From positions 384,474 to 448,473 of the forward strand of contig MNCI01010828.1 in the NCBI GenBank assembly GCA_015680685.1: 64,000 nt of DNA, written 5' to 3'. Positions 22,805-34,860 of the stretch are shown here, in pieces (position 1 is the first letter of the stretch; each line of letters begins with the position of its first letter). The position numbers and the translations under genes are program-made. A model generated the notes under the pieces. That model was not told where the DNA came from. It saw only the letters and a program-made list of their open reading frames with translations, and made no database searches. Source of the DNA: Gnetum montanum (Eukaryota > Streptophyta > Gnetopsida > Gnetales > Gnetaceae).

Positions 22805-25659
22805 ATGATACCAAAATAGAAATGCTCACAGGAAGAAGAACCATCTCAACCACAAGAGAAGTGGCCTAGAGTTGGAAGGGGCCAACAAGAATAAGCCCAA
22901 GAATCACCAAAAGCAACCCATGCAACGAGACCTCTTCGTGAGGAGCTTGAAGTGGAATCTATCTAATAGATTTCAAAAGAAGTGCCTACTAAACAATCAC
23001 AATGAGGAGAAGTGTCTGGACCTGCACCAAGGCTTGAGGTCACTTTAACTCAGGCCTACCTTGACATCATTAAATCCCAAGAAATTCAACGATCAGTCCT
23101 TCAAGAGATCAACTTTGGGCCATTCTTAGAAAAAGCTCTAGCAGATGTCAAGACTCAACTACAAATCTATTCCATATGGACAATCATCACATCCAGTGGA
23201 AAATGGTACATGGGAGAGACATATCTCTTTTAGAGTAATCGAAGTTTGGGGTCCATTTTCAAAATCAAGGATATCTGAGTATCCTACTCAATAGAAGTGA
23301 TTGCATAGGCACTTGGGTTTCCTAACATTGGAACATAGTTGGTAGACCTATCCATGAAGGATGATCCTGAGGCCAAGAAGGAGTGAACCCAACGATGCTA
23401 CGGGGTTGGCTGTAAGGAGTACAACATGCTCACACTAGTGGAGAGCATCTATTTTAAAATCATGGCCTATCACCTCAACCCCACAGTGAGGCCAAGCAAG
23501 GTGACTGCCTTCTTCACCCGAGCATGCACCGCTCTAAGCGGGAAATTTTCTGTCAACGTTCCACAACTGATCTACTTAGAGATTAAAAAGCACTTCAAAA
23601 ATAATGAATGTGGAAAAAAAACCTTGCCCTTTCCATGGCTCATCCAGAAACTATGCAAAAGGGCAAGCATCGTCCACTACTCTAATGATATCTTCAGGCA
23701 TGCTCCTTTAGCCTCATGGTCCAAGATCATGAAAGACAAGATGCTTGTGATGACCTAAGAAGAGGAATAGCCTTCACCACTACCCACTAAAGAAACAATG
23801 TGAGAGGCCCACATAGCCATTGAGTGTCCACCCAAAATCTAAAAATAGCTCTTGAGCAAACAAGTGCAACGTGTAAGAGTGAGTGGGGTGGATCCATCTG
23901 TATATTGACCAGCTGTGAGTTACCTTAACGAGGTGGCCCAAATAGTTAGCCAGATGGAGAGGGGTGGTCCAATTTTCTCTATACAATGAATGTAGTTACC
24001 TACAAGGTAGGATCCCAAAGCTTGGGAGGTAATGGTGTTTTTATCTCAACACCAACTATACCCAAAAATCTCTAGGAATGTCATCACTTTCTCGATGTGT
24101 TTGAAGGAAGGCAAAGGAGAAATTGTCTTGGTGATGTAGCACCAAAGGTAGGAAATAGTAGCTGAAGTTGTTGTTGATCATGTAGCTAAAGCATTAAATG
24201 CACCTGTGACATTTGTACTAGATGTATCTACACTTCAAGACTTGCAAACATCCACAGGCATGGTCAGCAAAAAGTTAAGCGCAGCCCCACATGAAGAGTT
24301 GCTAGAACGACTAGTGGAAATTGGGCAATCGATTCTAGATATCTTTGACTTTTTAGAAGACATCACTACAACCTAGTTGGAGCTACTAAATGCAAGGGGC
24401 AAATGCATTTTTTGGAGGGGCAACTTGAAACGACTCAAGAACAAAATTAATGCTTGGCCATAGAGGTTTTCGAACTATGTGATCGACTTATTGATCCTGT
24501 GATCCTCAGCCCAACAGTAATAAGAGATGAAGCTTTCAAACAACTTCAAGAACAATTCTAAAAGACTAAGGAGGAGGCAGTTATGGCCATCTTCAACTAG
24601 TCCATAGCTGAAGCAAAAATGTATTCAATTCAGAAGGACTTGACATAGATGCACCAAGAGAACAAGACCTTGACCACACAAAATCATCACTTATGCAATG
24701 TTGATGCTTAGAAGGATCAAATGCAAGAATTTATTCATCAATAGCAGGATCAACTTGCCAAGGTGAACACTGAATTGAGGAGATTGCCAATAGAAAATCA
24801 AAATCTATTAATGCAGGAAGCGCATGCCTTACATTAGAAGTCTACCATTGAGATCGCCACTTGGAAGAATCAAGCTCTAAAGTTCGAAAAAGTGAAGAAT
24901 CACTATAGAGACCAAGTTGGCTTGCAAAAGGAAGTTAATGAGAAACACATTCAAATGGTGAGGGTAAAGATGAATGAAGCCCTCCAGCAACTCCAGCAAG
25001 GAAGAGAATTCTAGCAACCCATCATTGATGGGATCGATGCCTACAACAAAGTGGAGATCCACTTAAAGGAGTTGAAAATCAAAGAAATGATAGAATATGT
25101 GGAGTTGGCCAACCTTCAATATGCAAACTTGGAAATGCTGATTGCTGGACGGCTATGTTCAAAGTTGGAGAAATAAGTGGCTAGCTTGTATTTGTTATAC
25201 AAGGCCAAGTTCAAGCACCATAAAGACACCAAGCAGAAGCTTGGGACTGTAAATGCTAAACTTGAAGTTTTAAGAGCATGGTTCAAAGATCAATGATCAA
25301 TCACTAAAAACCTAGCCAAATGAATGAATGACTAGCGGGAGCTGAAGGACATAGTCAGGGCATTCAACATTGAATGCAAATAGTTCACTGCCTAGTTCAT
25401 CAATGCTAATGAGCTATTTTCGGCAATCCTGTGTTCCTAGGATGTGCTTGTTCCAACCCACATTGGCAAAGCTGCATGGACAATGCATGATCCCAGAAGT
25501 AAGGAGGAGAAAATGAAAGCACTACTAGATGCTTTCTGCCTCCCACTTGAAGTTGCAGTAGTAGCAGGACAACTGTAGCCACCTCAATCACTGCCCATGT
25601 GTGAAGCTAGTGAAGGTCCCTTGGAACCTCAGGAGCCACCACCATCTGAGACCATATGA
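22805..25659 (+). pseudogene. Element A long 3' frame, coiled-coil protein of unknown function
   Basis: It starts at the ATG at 22805, in frame with 23012-23233 (INFGPFLEKALADV, WYMGETYLF) across scattered stops. The N-terminal globular region (to about 23760) aligns with element E: SIYFKIMAYHLNPT, ARGS-like CTALSGKFSVNVPQL, LPFPWLIQKLCKRA. From about 24370 to 25300 the translation is rich in Glu, Lys, Gln and Leu in heptad-like spacing, a long coiled coil with the block YVELANLQYANLEML. The end is near 25659. No transmembrane segment or signal peptide is evident, which argues against a classical envelope protein. The N-terminal part recalls a domain named putative plant transposon protein in plant gypsy elements; this is my recollection, not a search. 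Confidence 0.6.
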
Positions 25660-25893
25660 TCTTCTCCATCAAACTTTACATCATCAAGGAATGTGCTATC
25701 CAATTTTGAAGAGTCATGTCATGGTGTTTAATTTTTTGTCTTGAACACCACCATTTTTATAATGTGTTGATTTGTACACCTAGGCACCTCATTTTTTGTC
25801 AAGTTAGTCAGTTTGTTTTGTTTGAGGAAAGTTAACCAATGATTCCATACCTTCTCAATTTTGTAAAAGAACTCAATGATGAGTTTTCATTCA

Positions 25894-25905
25894 ATCATGG
25901 GGGTA
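25894..25905 (+). promoter_or_regulatory. Element A polypurine tract
   Basis: atcatgggggta lies directly before the 3' LTR start TGATGAG. It is identical in core to the tracts of B and E and would prime plus-strand DNA synthesis. Confidence 0.85.
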
Positions 25906-26825
25906 TGATGAGTCACATTTAGTTGGGTGCATCGACAAGACCTCGTTGACCACGCCTCGTCGACAAGGCCTAGTCAACACATCTTATCATGTGTTGATGA
26001 GGCCTTGTCGATGTAGTGTCTATTTTCAACTACAAATAGACTCCTGCTAGCTGCATTTATAGTAATAGAGATTGTAGTTGCAGTGAAGCTCTTGCAATTT
26101 TTCCATTTGAAAGTTAGAATTTTCCTCCTGAGTGCTTGCAATAGGATTCATTGAATGTACAAATATTTATTCAAGCATTGTTGTACCTGAGCATGACAGT
26201 GTGTGTGGCAATAAAGACGAGCTTTCTAATAAACCTTGTATCACTTTGGATAGATTAAATATTTTATTTATGCATTTAATATTTTCATTTATTTATTAAA
26301 TGCTTTGAATTATTTATTAAATATTTTTCAATAACTAAGTTAATGAAGTAATTAAGCAAGATAGATTACACACATAAGTACAACCACTTCGAGCATAACA
26401 CATGTTTGCTTGGTAATCCTAGCAACATTATTGCTTGGAATGCCTAGTAGCGTAGCACTTGGTCGCCCAAGAGTGGATACGTGGGTTCAAGACATGTATG
26501 GAAAGTGGGACTAGATGCTTATGTTAGGATTATTAAATACTAGTTAATTAGTTAATTTAAATGAGTTAATCCAATTACTTTCATCTACATTTCAACACCA
26601 AACTATAAAACACAATATGATAAAAATCAAATGCCTCAATTACACTTAACCATACAGTGTACATCACAAGTGTAATTGGGAAGACAACGATTGACGTTAA
26701 AGCAAGATTCACTTCCTAGAAGACTAGTGCACTAGAAATGATAAAGTCCACAGAATTTGATTGGATCACACATATATGCTTTGTGATTTGTATGGTTAGG
26801 CATAGGGGTACCTCGCCACATATCA
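25906..26825 (+). repeat. Element A 3' LTR
   Basis: It starts TGATGAGTCACA after the polypurine tract and ends ccacatatca, a decayed CTCATCA. The GAGGCCTC/TCGA-type repeats (gcctcgtcgacaaggcctag, gatgaggccttgtcgatg) occupy about 25934-26015. The TATA position reads aactacaaatag. It is collinear with 3541-4471. Confidence 0.88.
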
Positions 26826-27981
26826 AAAGCTAAAGATAAAAAATAATATGAAGTTGAAGATATGAAAAGGAAGTTAATGTCAACGATAAGAATGATCAAA
26901 TGATAATAGAGAATCTAGAGAAGATAGAAGTCCCTATGTATATTTTTACTAGTACTAAAGACAGTATTAAGTGACTCATGCAGATAGCTCATATGGCAAA
27001 ATTTTCTTTGTTTGACAAGAATATTATTAACTTAAATATTAAAACTAGTATTGACATGAAGGTTATAGTTGATGGTGAAGATTCTCACAAAAGATCAATA
27101 ACAAGCGACAAGGTGAAGATCTTTCATAAGTGGTAACACTTTCTTGCTTTCTCTCCCTCAAATTCTTTTCCTATTTTAATAATATATGCTAAAAAGTGAT
27201 GCAAATTTTGGTTAGATGGGCAGCTTCCTCCCCACTAATAGTTAATTATTGTCACTTATTTTTTAAATATATTAATTGTAAGGTTGTTCACTTGAATAGA
27301 CAATCCTAAAATTGAAAAAAAAATTTCGTCCTTATTGTTTTTTTTAATGATGTCTACTCAATGTCAAGTTTATGATGTCCTTTGAATTTTTTTTGCTCAT
27401 ATTAATTTTTTTTAGGATTTGACACCCTTTCCCACGGACTTTTAACCATATATTGTAAGCCCACTACAAATGTAACCAGAAAAACATCAACTTACAATCG
27501 ACCCATGCTACTCATAAATGTTTGACCTATCATTCTACATATTATGATATAGTCTATCATGATGCTTGTAGAACATATGCTTGGACATTGAGCATACTCC
27601 TTGCTCATCAATTGAGGAGTGAAACATAGTGCCAGTTGTAGCTCTACTTCAATAATGTTGGTGTTGGAGACGCCTTACTTGCTGGCAAGGGCTTCAAGAA
27701 GGCCCTTATCCTTAATAATGAGTATTATGTTGAATCATGTAGTCAATAATGTCATTGAAAAAGAAGGGCAAGTTAAGAGCCAAACCATTGCACAAGGTCT
27801 ACATGACCCAAATATGACCTTTGGTGAGCCAAGTCGACCTTTGGTGAAATAGGAACTTGCATATATGGTGAATTGCAATATTCTTAGTATTGTTAAAAGG
27901 AAAATTATTTTAGCATAAATTTTAAAAGATGGATTCTCAAATTTTTTTTTCATGTTCTACGTCAACCAAAATTTGTTCAAG
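26826..27981. other. Intergenic, AT-rich, no gene recognised
   Basis: A short readable stretch at about 26990-27140 (plus strand) resembles nothing I can name. The open frame at 27619-27852 has no recognisable domain. No LTR ends or RNA genes were seen. Confidence 0.35.
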
Positions 27982-28255
27982 AAACAAAAATTAGACTAAA
28001 TGTTATTAAAACGATTTAGCAATTAACAAGATCATATGTTAAACTAGCCAATAAAATTTAAAATCTTTTGTAAAATTTTGGGATTTCAAAATTAAAGCAT
28101 AGATTAAATTTTTTGCAAAAACAAAAATCAAACTAAATGTTATTAAAATGATTTAGCAATTAACAAGACCATATGTTAAACTAGCGAATAAAATTCAAAA
28201 GCTTTTATAAAATTTTGGGATTTCAAAATTAAAGCACAAATTGAATTAAGAGAAT
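27982..28255. repeat. Tandem duplication, about 137 bp x 2
   Basis: aaacaaaaattagactaaat at 27982 recurs at 28119 with few changes, and the similarity runs through tttgggatttcaaaattaaa in both copies. Confidence 0.8.
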
Positions 28256-28314
28256 TAGTAGAAAATCTATAATCAAATTCAACACAATTCATACATTGTC
28301 TCAAATTGCTTTCA

Positions 28315-28402
28315 AGTGGTTGCACCTAGGTTTGAACCTAGGTTTTATTACTTGAGAAACAAGTACCTTGCCATTACTCCAAGTGGTGGTGCCTAGGAAA
28401 AC
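28315..28402 (-). repeat. tRNA-derived (SINE-like) relic
   Basis: On the minus strand, an A-box-like TAATGGCAAGG is followed by ACTTGTTTCTCAAGT, an anticodon-arm-like hairpin. Then comes CCTAGGTTCAAACCTAGG, a perfect T-arm stem around a B-box GGTTCAAAC. Two imperfect copies of CCTAGGxxCxACCACTTG flank it. It is too decayed for a working tRNA. Confidence 0.45.
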
Positions 28403-29002
28403 AATTCAAGATTATTTGAAAAAACTGCAAATAAACAAAGAGTTAGCTCTTCATACATGTAAATGATGAAAAATAATTTGTGTAGGTGACCCCATTTTGC
28501 TAAGACAAGGCTAAGCTGATGATGAAGTTAAGAAGCATACAACTTGCGTTTTGTAAATCATAGTTTCTAATGAGGTTCAATTCTAATAATTATGTTTTTC
28601 TTGAAGTTTAAGGTAGGGGTTGAAACTAAAAATAATTGCATATATGTCAAAGTATACGTTGTGGTTAAGTTTCGTATAAAAAAAAAATAAGTTTTGTGCT
28701 GGCCATCTGTGCATACCGTCACATAACTTTAGTCTCGGAACATAACAAATAAAAAAGTTAGATCACTTCATTACTATGAAAGACACCAACAAATTGCTAA
28801 AGAGCTCAGCTCACAAGGTTATTGAAAAGAGAGATTACAAGGTTGATTAACGTGTTATCAAAAGTAATCTCGCGTATAGATGATGCCGAATTCAGCCCTA
28901 AATTTTCCATAAGCATTTTTTAAAAAGATCTAGGCGTATAATACTTTCATCTTAAGTTTTACGTTATCAACATTGGACAAATAAAAATGCATAGGCAGTG
29001 TG
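28403..29002. other. Sequence upstream of the heat shock protein pseudogene
   Basis: No gene or transposon was recognised. This is the expected upstream region of the pseudogene at 29058. Confidence 0.35.
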
Positions 29003-29039
29003 TTCTGGAAAATAATCCAGATTCCAGAAGCTTCCGTTC
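29003..29039 (+). promoter_or_regulatory. Heat shock elements
   Basis: TTCtgGAA at 29003-29010 and TTCcaGAAgcTTCcgTTC at 29022-29039. The second contains three perfect alternating nTTCnnGAAn units, the binding pattern of heat shock transcription factors, plus a fourth direct TTC. They lie 19-55 bases before the inferred ATG at 29058, unusually close, with no TATA box in between. Confidence 0.65.
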
Positions 29040-29057
29040 CGGCCACGAGAAAATTCA

Positions 29058-30809
29058 ATGTCTTTGGAGACCCTTTTTCAGTGGTGGAAGTTTGTTGGAT
29101 CCTCTGCTATCGGTACGTACGCGCATGATGAGTATGCTCGATCCTTTTGACGCCTTTTCGCATTGGGACTACACGCCGAGCTACGTTTTTGCCAAAGATG
29201 CTCAGGCCGTAGCGAAGACAAGCGTCGACTGGTGGGAGTGCCATCACGTGCATTACATCAACGCCGATCTCTCTGGTAATCTGCTGCTGTGATTGATTTA
29301 ACTCTTGACGAAACCCTAACCCTAACTTCGAACAATTGTTTTCTGTTGTGTAGTGTTTTAGTTTTTGTTTATTAGTGCTCGGAGATGCCGTTTTTTTTTT
29401 AAAGATTTGTCCTTGCAATTTGTGTTCTCAGATCGATATGACATGTCAAATGCCGCAGCGGTTTCGTATCGTATTCTTGAACCCTAGCTTTGGAAAACTC
29501 TTTTGTTGATGATCTGTTTCGCCGGTTGATTCTTGTATTTCTTTTGGCTTCTGTTCCTTATCAAAGATCGGCAGTCGCAATTCGTCGTTTCAGTCGGGAT
29601 CTTATAGCGATTGTTTGTTGCATTTGCGAGCCCTCGCTGTCAATGTCGATTAGCAGAATGCTAGAATTCCTTCATGCAGTTAATCAGTTGATGTTTGATA
29701 ATTTTTAAATTGGAACTGGCTATTCTGTCTCAATTTAATCTTGGAATTATGAAACTGCAAAGTGGAAATTTTTATTACTTATTAAAAATCATGAAACTGG
29801 AAGGTGGAAATTTTTATACGAAATTATGGAAATTTTTATACGAAATTACAAAGAATTTGTATGACAGTTATAAAGCCTCGACATATTTTTGAAGAAAACA
29901 TGTAATGCGCCAGAACATCATTGATGTAATAATGCGCCAGAACATCATTGATGTAATGTCCTAACTAGATAAGGTCAATTTGAAAGAAAACAATCAGCAG
30001 AAGCTGAAGCAACTCTTTGTTGTAGACCTTGGCTGGAAAAAGTGAAGAATAGGGAGTTGAACAGGGACTGCAGTAGGATTTTTGCATGTGAGACACGGTC
30101 TAGTGTTTGTTCTTCAATTGAACCATTGTGGATCAGGAGCAGGGCCTGGTGAAGTTCTTTTCTCTTTCGAGGTTGTCATGAGATTCTTCTTCCGTGTTTG
30201 TTGCAATTATTTTGTGGTGCTTACCTTTCTTTGTTGGATTCTCTTGCATGGCTGTTTGTTTTGAAAGATTTGGGTTTGGGAGATTTGATTTCTAGCTGAT
30301 TTTCTTCTAACAAGCTTAAGCTCTTTATGATATTTCTATTGTTTGCTTTGCATTCCTAGACTACGTTCAAACTCATTCTGAAAAATTCCCTTACTTCCCT
30401 AGTGGTAGATTCTTCTTGTGCGTCTTCATGATGAAATATCAGTCTCAAATTTGTTGTTTTTACTGCGTTGGAAATTTGAGTTATGGAATTGATCTGCAAC
30501 TATTTTCGAAATAATGATAAAGAGCGGTTGGGGTTGTTTTTTGACAGGGACAACGAAGGATGATGTGTGGAACAATTGAGTGTTGTTGCAGATCAGCGGT
30601 AAGACTAGAAGCTCAGGCCAAGGGCGAATGCCTCTTGGTGAGAGGTCTTGTGTTGGTTATCTGCGGCGTCTGCACTGCCTGTGAACTGGGATGCTAGTGC
30701 TATCTCTGCGGAGCTTGCAAATGGGGTGCTTATTGTCACTATTCCAAAGCAAACTCCAACTTCTTTTGAAGAGCAGAATGTCAGGGTAGTTGAGATTCAG
30801 GAGACATAG
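29058..30809 (+). pseudogene. Small heat shock protein (HSP20/alpha-crystallin) pseudogene with one intron
   Basis: Small heat shock proteins are ATP-independent chaperones that hold unfolding proteins. Exon 1 (29058-29275) gives SGGSLLDPLLS, SMLDPFDAFSHWDY and TSVDWWECHHVHYINADLSG, matching the family's variable N-arm and the start of the crystallin domain (VDWKE...HV..ADLPG). A one-base loss just after ATG-TCT-TTG separates the start from the rest. The intron is about 29276-30547 (donor g|gtaat, acceptor gacag). Exon 2 reads TTKDDV, VLLQISG, a damaged middle, then DASAISAELANGVLIVTIPK and stop TAG at 30807. ELANGVLIVTIPK is the family's conserved C-terminal block. Defects are a TGA before VLLQ (probably from CGA), a frameshift before VNWDAS, and several missing core residues. 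The subfamily is uncertain. Confidence 0.75.
29904..29957. repeat. Tandem duplication, 27 bp x 2, in the pseudogene intron
   Basis: aatgcgccagaacatcattg at 29904 recurs exactly at 29931. Confidence 0.85.
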
Positions 30810-30894
30810 GTAAAGAAAAGATTGGAGATTACTTCCAAATACTTGTGCAGTTTCATGCCAGAAGGACCGTAAGAAATGGTAGAATAATGAAGCT

Positions 30895-31266
30895 TTGCTT
30901 AGAATAAAGCTTTTAGAGGTTTTGGGGCTTAGTTTGTACATATCATTGCACTATTAGGTATGCAATTTTGTACATTTGTGCATAGTATAGTTTATGGTAG
31001 TTTTAGAGTAATTTTGAACTGCAGAGTTCTCCTGTAATTGCAAACTTGTAGACTGTGAAATGGAAGAACTAAGAAAATGCATTGCTTAGAATAAGGCTTT
31101 CAGAGGTTGTGGGGCGTAGTTTATACAGATCATTGCACTATTAGGTATGCAATTTTGTACATTTGTGTATGGTATAGTTTATGGTAGTTTTAGAGCAATT
31201 TTGAATTGCAGAGTTCTCCTGTAATTGAAAATTTGTAGGCTGAAATGGAAGAACTAAGAAAATGCC
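30895..31266. repeat. Tandem duplication, about 187 bp x 2, of the pseudogene 3' flank
   Basis: ttgcttagaataaagctttt at 30895 recurs as ttgcttagaataaggctttc at 31082. Both copies continue through attaggtatgcaattttgta to ggaagaactaagaaaatgc. The unit lies just after the stop codon and duplicates the likely 3' UTR. Confidence 0.85.
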
Positions 31267-31502
31267 CTTTTTCAAGGTAGTTAAAGTGAGCAGTCTAGCT
31301 TATTCGACTTACTTTTTGCCATGAATAAAGATGATGCGTATTTTTATTTTAGAAATGAAAAAAGGGGAAATCTCATTAATTCTCAGCATGCCACTTGAAA
31401 AAAAAAAAAACCGGGCGTTAGCATGGTTTTATTTTTAAAAATTGAAGCTGAACTTGTTACAGTCTAATATTGATATGCATCAATGTTTCACAACACACAT
31501 AT

Positions 31503-31582
31503 TATAGACCTACCTCTGTAATTATTCAATAATTCAACTCAATATAGACCTACCTTTGTAATTATTCAATAATTCAACTCAT
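31503..31582. repeat. Tandem duplication, 40 bp x 2
   Basis: tatagacctacctctgtaat at 31503 recurs at 31543 with one base changed. Confidence 0.85.
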
Positions 31583-31887
31583 TCGAGTCCTCAGATCTAA
31601 CCAGACGTCTAATTCAGTTCAAAGTTTAACTTCCAAGGGCACAGGGTTCTGAAGAAGTAAAGGAACCTCATCCTACTGCGCTGTTACAAGGAAGGAGCAA
31701 ACTCGATTAGCACAGATATTAAAGAGGAAGATTTAATGGCCCTCTTTACAACCGTGGTTGTATTCATGAGTCAACCCAGTTTGCTGAAGATGAAAGCAGC
31801 TATTAAAATCAGCGAAGATATCCATGGCTGGTTCTTTGATACCAAAACCATCTTTCTTTTCCATGGCTATCTGCTCTGTTTGACGAC

Positions 31888-32243
31888 GTAGACAAAGGCA
31901 GCTAGAGCATAGAAACAAGAAGCCTTTCACTGGCATACAAGATCAGGTACCCACAAAACATCTTTCTATTCCGTGGAAATCACAAATGCCGGAAGTTGAA
32001 CTATGTGTACAAATTCTATGCTGAATGTAATCCGAAGTATTCTAAATTCTGCTCCGTACAACATATCTGTTATTGGGTGACTGTAGACAAAGGCAGCTAG
32101 AGCATAGAAACAAGAAGCCTTTCACTGGCATGCAAGATCAAGTACCCACAAAACATCTTTCTATTCTGGGGAAATCACAAAGGCTGAAAGTTGAACTATG
32201 TGTACAAATTCTATGCTGAATGTAAGCAGAAGTATTCTAAATT
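31888..32243. repeat. Direct duplication, about 160 bp, offset 195
   Basis: gtagacaaaggcagctagag at 31888 recurs at 32083. Both continue through gcctttcactggcat and ctatgtgtacaaattctatg. About 35 unrelated bases separate the copies. No gene is recognisable in 31270-33240. Confidence 0.8.
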
Positions 32244-32699
32244 TCTGATAATCTGTTCTCTGCACCTATGTACTGAAACTGAAAATTTAGTTTCTACCAA
32301 AGTCTAATGAGATCCATTGATTCAGTGTTACCCGCGAAACACTGGCATCGAACCTGTAAACTGGAGAACACACAATTCGGCTGCGGTTCTTAGTTGAGTA
32401 CTAATATAGTTCTTAGTTGACTACTAATTTGTTGTGTTGCTTACATGCTTTTTGACATGTTTACAAGATTGAAGTTGGATCCCTATAAAAGGTGTTTTAA
32501 CTAATTCTGCTATTTTAATTCTGAATTGGTTTGTATTCTTGTGATACTCGACATCCCATCTAGATTGACCTTAATTTTGTAAAATACTATGCAACCCTTA
32601 ATTCTAGGTAGGTTTGATTTTACTTTTTAGGAGGAAGATACACAATAATATCACTTGCCTACTGAACATCTCTAAAGTAGATGATGAGACAAAGCATAA

Positions 32700-32805
32700 G
32701 ACACTATTGGGATAGGATACATATTCAAGTTCCCTATTGGGATAGGATAAGACAAAGGTGAATAAAATATTATTCAAGTTCCCTATTGGGATAGGATACA
32801 TATTA
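32700..32805. repeat. Short repeat, three copies of a 20-bp unit
   Basis: ctattgggataggata occurs at about 32703, 32733 and 32782, the last two preceded by ttcaagttcc. Confidence 0.75.
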
Positions 32806-33240
32806 TATAATAAAAGAAATACTATGGGTGAGGTATCACAGATGCAACTTTGCTATGGTTTTTACTAAGGTATACCCCAAGATATATAGTTCATTTAGAA
32901 CTTTATAACTCGGCATTGTCCATCAAAATTGAAACTATGATTAAGATGTTTCCAAGCTTGGGTAAAGGAGAGGGGTTGACATTTAGCTATAAAACATGTC
33001 ATTCTATATGGATGATTTCTTTTTAAAACATTACCCTAGATGTAACATGTAGCAATATCACATAGTGGTATAAGGGCTTGGCTCTTGTGAGGAATAAGTA
33101 GGGCATTGGTTGCTATGAGAAATGAGAAGGGCTTGCTAGAATGTTCACTTGAAGTGATGTTCAATAATGATGTTTGGTTGTTGTGTCTAATATGCAAGGG
33201 TTCCCGTATGATTTATGGGCATGAGTAAAAAGCCCTTTTG

Positions 33241-33344
33241 TTAAAAGTTTTAGGAGAGACATCAACATTTGTCAAACCACCAGTTTCAATTGTTAAAAGT
33301 TTTAGGAGAGACATCAACATTTGTCAAACCACCAGTTTCAATAA
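33241..33344. repeat. Tandem duplication, 52 bp x 2
   Basis: ttaaaagttttaggagagac at 33241 recurs at 33293, with both copies reading through to caccagtttcaat. Confidence 0.88.
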
Positions 33345-34860
33345 TAAAAAGTTATGAAGTTAAAGGTTATGCTTCACTAATTGCTCCTTGAAGCTTAATG
33401 TCATTGTAATCTTCATCATCCTATAGCTTATCTTAATAAAATAGGGTTGGGTACATGAGCTCTTTTCCTCCATTGCCTCTATGAAAAGGCATATCGTTGT
33501 CTTTGAAACTTAATCATAGCTCAAAATATTCCATTTATGCATATAAATGAAGAAGCATATGATAAAAGCACATCAATATGATTTTCAAATGCATTATTGA
33601 ATTTATGATGCCTCATAACATCTTACGAAAAACCAATCAAGTTTGAGAGAATAGTTTACTAATTAGTGGAGGAAGGCCAATGCATACCTTTAACCATAGT
33701 AACTACATTCTCTAAGATGTACTTGCCTTAAACAAGATTGGTTTGCTCTTTAGTGATACACATTCCAATGAATTTGCTCTTAATTAACGAGATGCACAAG
33801 AAAAAGTTTTAATTTTTTTAGCAACAATTTTATAGAAAAAATTCAATAGAGTAATTGGGTGCTAATTACATATGTTAGTGTTGTCTCTTCTTTGGACAAG
33901 AATTTAATAATACCAACATTGATAACTTTACCAAAGGAGTTTTTATTAAGAGCCTCTTTATACACATCATAAACAGTTACTTAAAAAGGGATCAAAATTG
34001 CTTAAATAATTTTGGAAAAAGACTAGCTTTGTTGTCATAAAGTTGTTGTAAAATGTTAACCTCTTCCTTATTGAATGCTTTTAGAGTAATATTCAATAAA
34101 TACTTGTAAAATGTCATTTTTGGAGGTGAAGATATGATCATTAACCTAAATAGCTTACATCTTATGGTAGTTTTGTCTTCCTTTGAGAAAGTGAAAAACT
34201 TCTTTGGTAGCTTGATCACCATTTGTAACTAAGAACTCCAACCATTGTTGAAGGAGATATACTTATTGAGATTAGATTACTAATTTTCTTAGCTAAATAA
34301 ATTTGATCTAACCTCAAAGTAATGTAATAATTCCTTTGTCTAGTATTATTCTATGTGAACCAATTAAAAGAGTTAGATGAAAGATAGTTTTGCTTAACTT
34401 CATGCAAGTTAAGTTTATTCTTGAGTTGCAGATTATAATGGAACTTATTGTTATCCAAATTTTATCTCCAATTTTATCCCTTAGATTTTCTATCATTGGC
34501 TGTAGGCAAGTTGTAAGATAACCACTTCAACAATAATCTTCTATCATTAAGATTACAAGAAGCATAGCAAGAGACAAAACCCAAAATTTCATTTGAATAA
34601 TGAAATTGAATACAACTACAATTGCCCAAATTATCATTACATAGAACAAACTCCTATTTATCATGAAGAAGGATCATTGATCCACTTTTTCCACTCTCAT
34701 GGGTAGAATAGACATAGTAACTATTAGTTATAATAAATTTGCAGCAAGTTTGAAGTCTAGATACTTGCCTTTTAATCTCTTGAAGAAAATTTATATCTAA
34801 ACATTTTTTGCATGTATAATCTAAGATTGTGTGTGTGTGTATTGGTTTTTAAGGGTTCTA
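33290..34860 (-). pseudogene. LINE (non-LTR retrotransposon) fragment: endonuclease and start of RT
   Basis: Read on the minus strand from 34800: LQEIKRQVSRLQTCCKF, then STHESGKSGSMILLHDK, then ILGFVSCYASCNLNDRRLLL and KWLSYNLP. This follows the apurinic-endonuclease domain of L1-like LINEs (LQETK ... SGGIAILW ... VYAP...RR.LW..L). Next, 34222-33992 is open (NIT...FNKEEVNILQQLYDN), and RT begins near 33950 (KVINVGIIKFLSKEETTLT, compare GIIT.IPK.G). It decays towards 33290, where GAISEA.PLTS.LF resembles the QGCPL.P.LF motif. Many stops are present. Confidence 0.65.

Larger units (their letters stand above)
3541..26825 (+). mobile_element. Element A: Athila-like Ty3/gypsy retrotransposon, split by element B
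   Basis: It has paired LTRs (3541-4471 and 25906-26825), a PBS at 4472 and a polypurine tract before the 3' LTR. The order is gag, protease, RT, RNaseH, [element B], integrase, noncoding, internal promoter-like module, long 3' frame. Removing B plus one GATGG copy joins the RNaseH end (ITDHLSYLRW) to the integrase side. The flanks (aaatg on the left, aaagc on the right) are only a weak target duplication, which fits an old insertion. All frames contain stops, so the copy is not autonomous. It is older than B, which sits inside it. Confidence 0.88.

Noticed and set aside
28987-29057. Upstream ATG at 28987 as start of the heat shock protein
   Set aside because: The heat shock elements lie downstream of it, and the family-like N-terminus begins after 29058; the extension is chance open frame.
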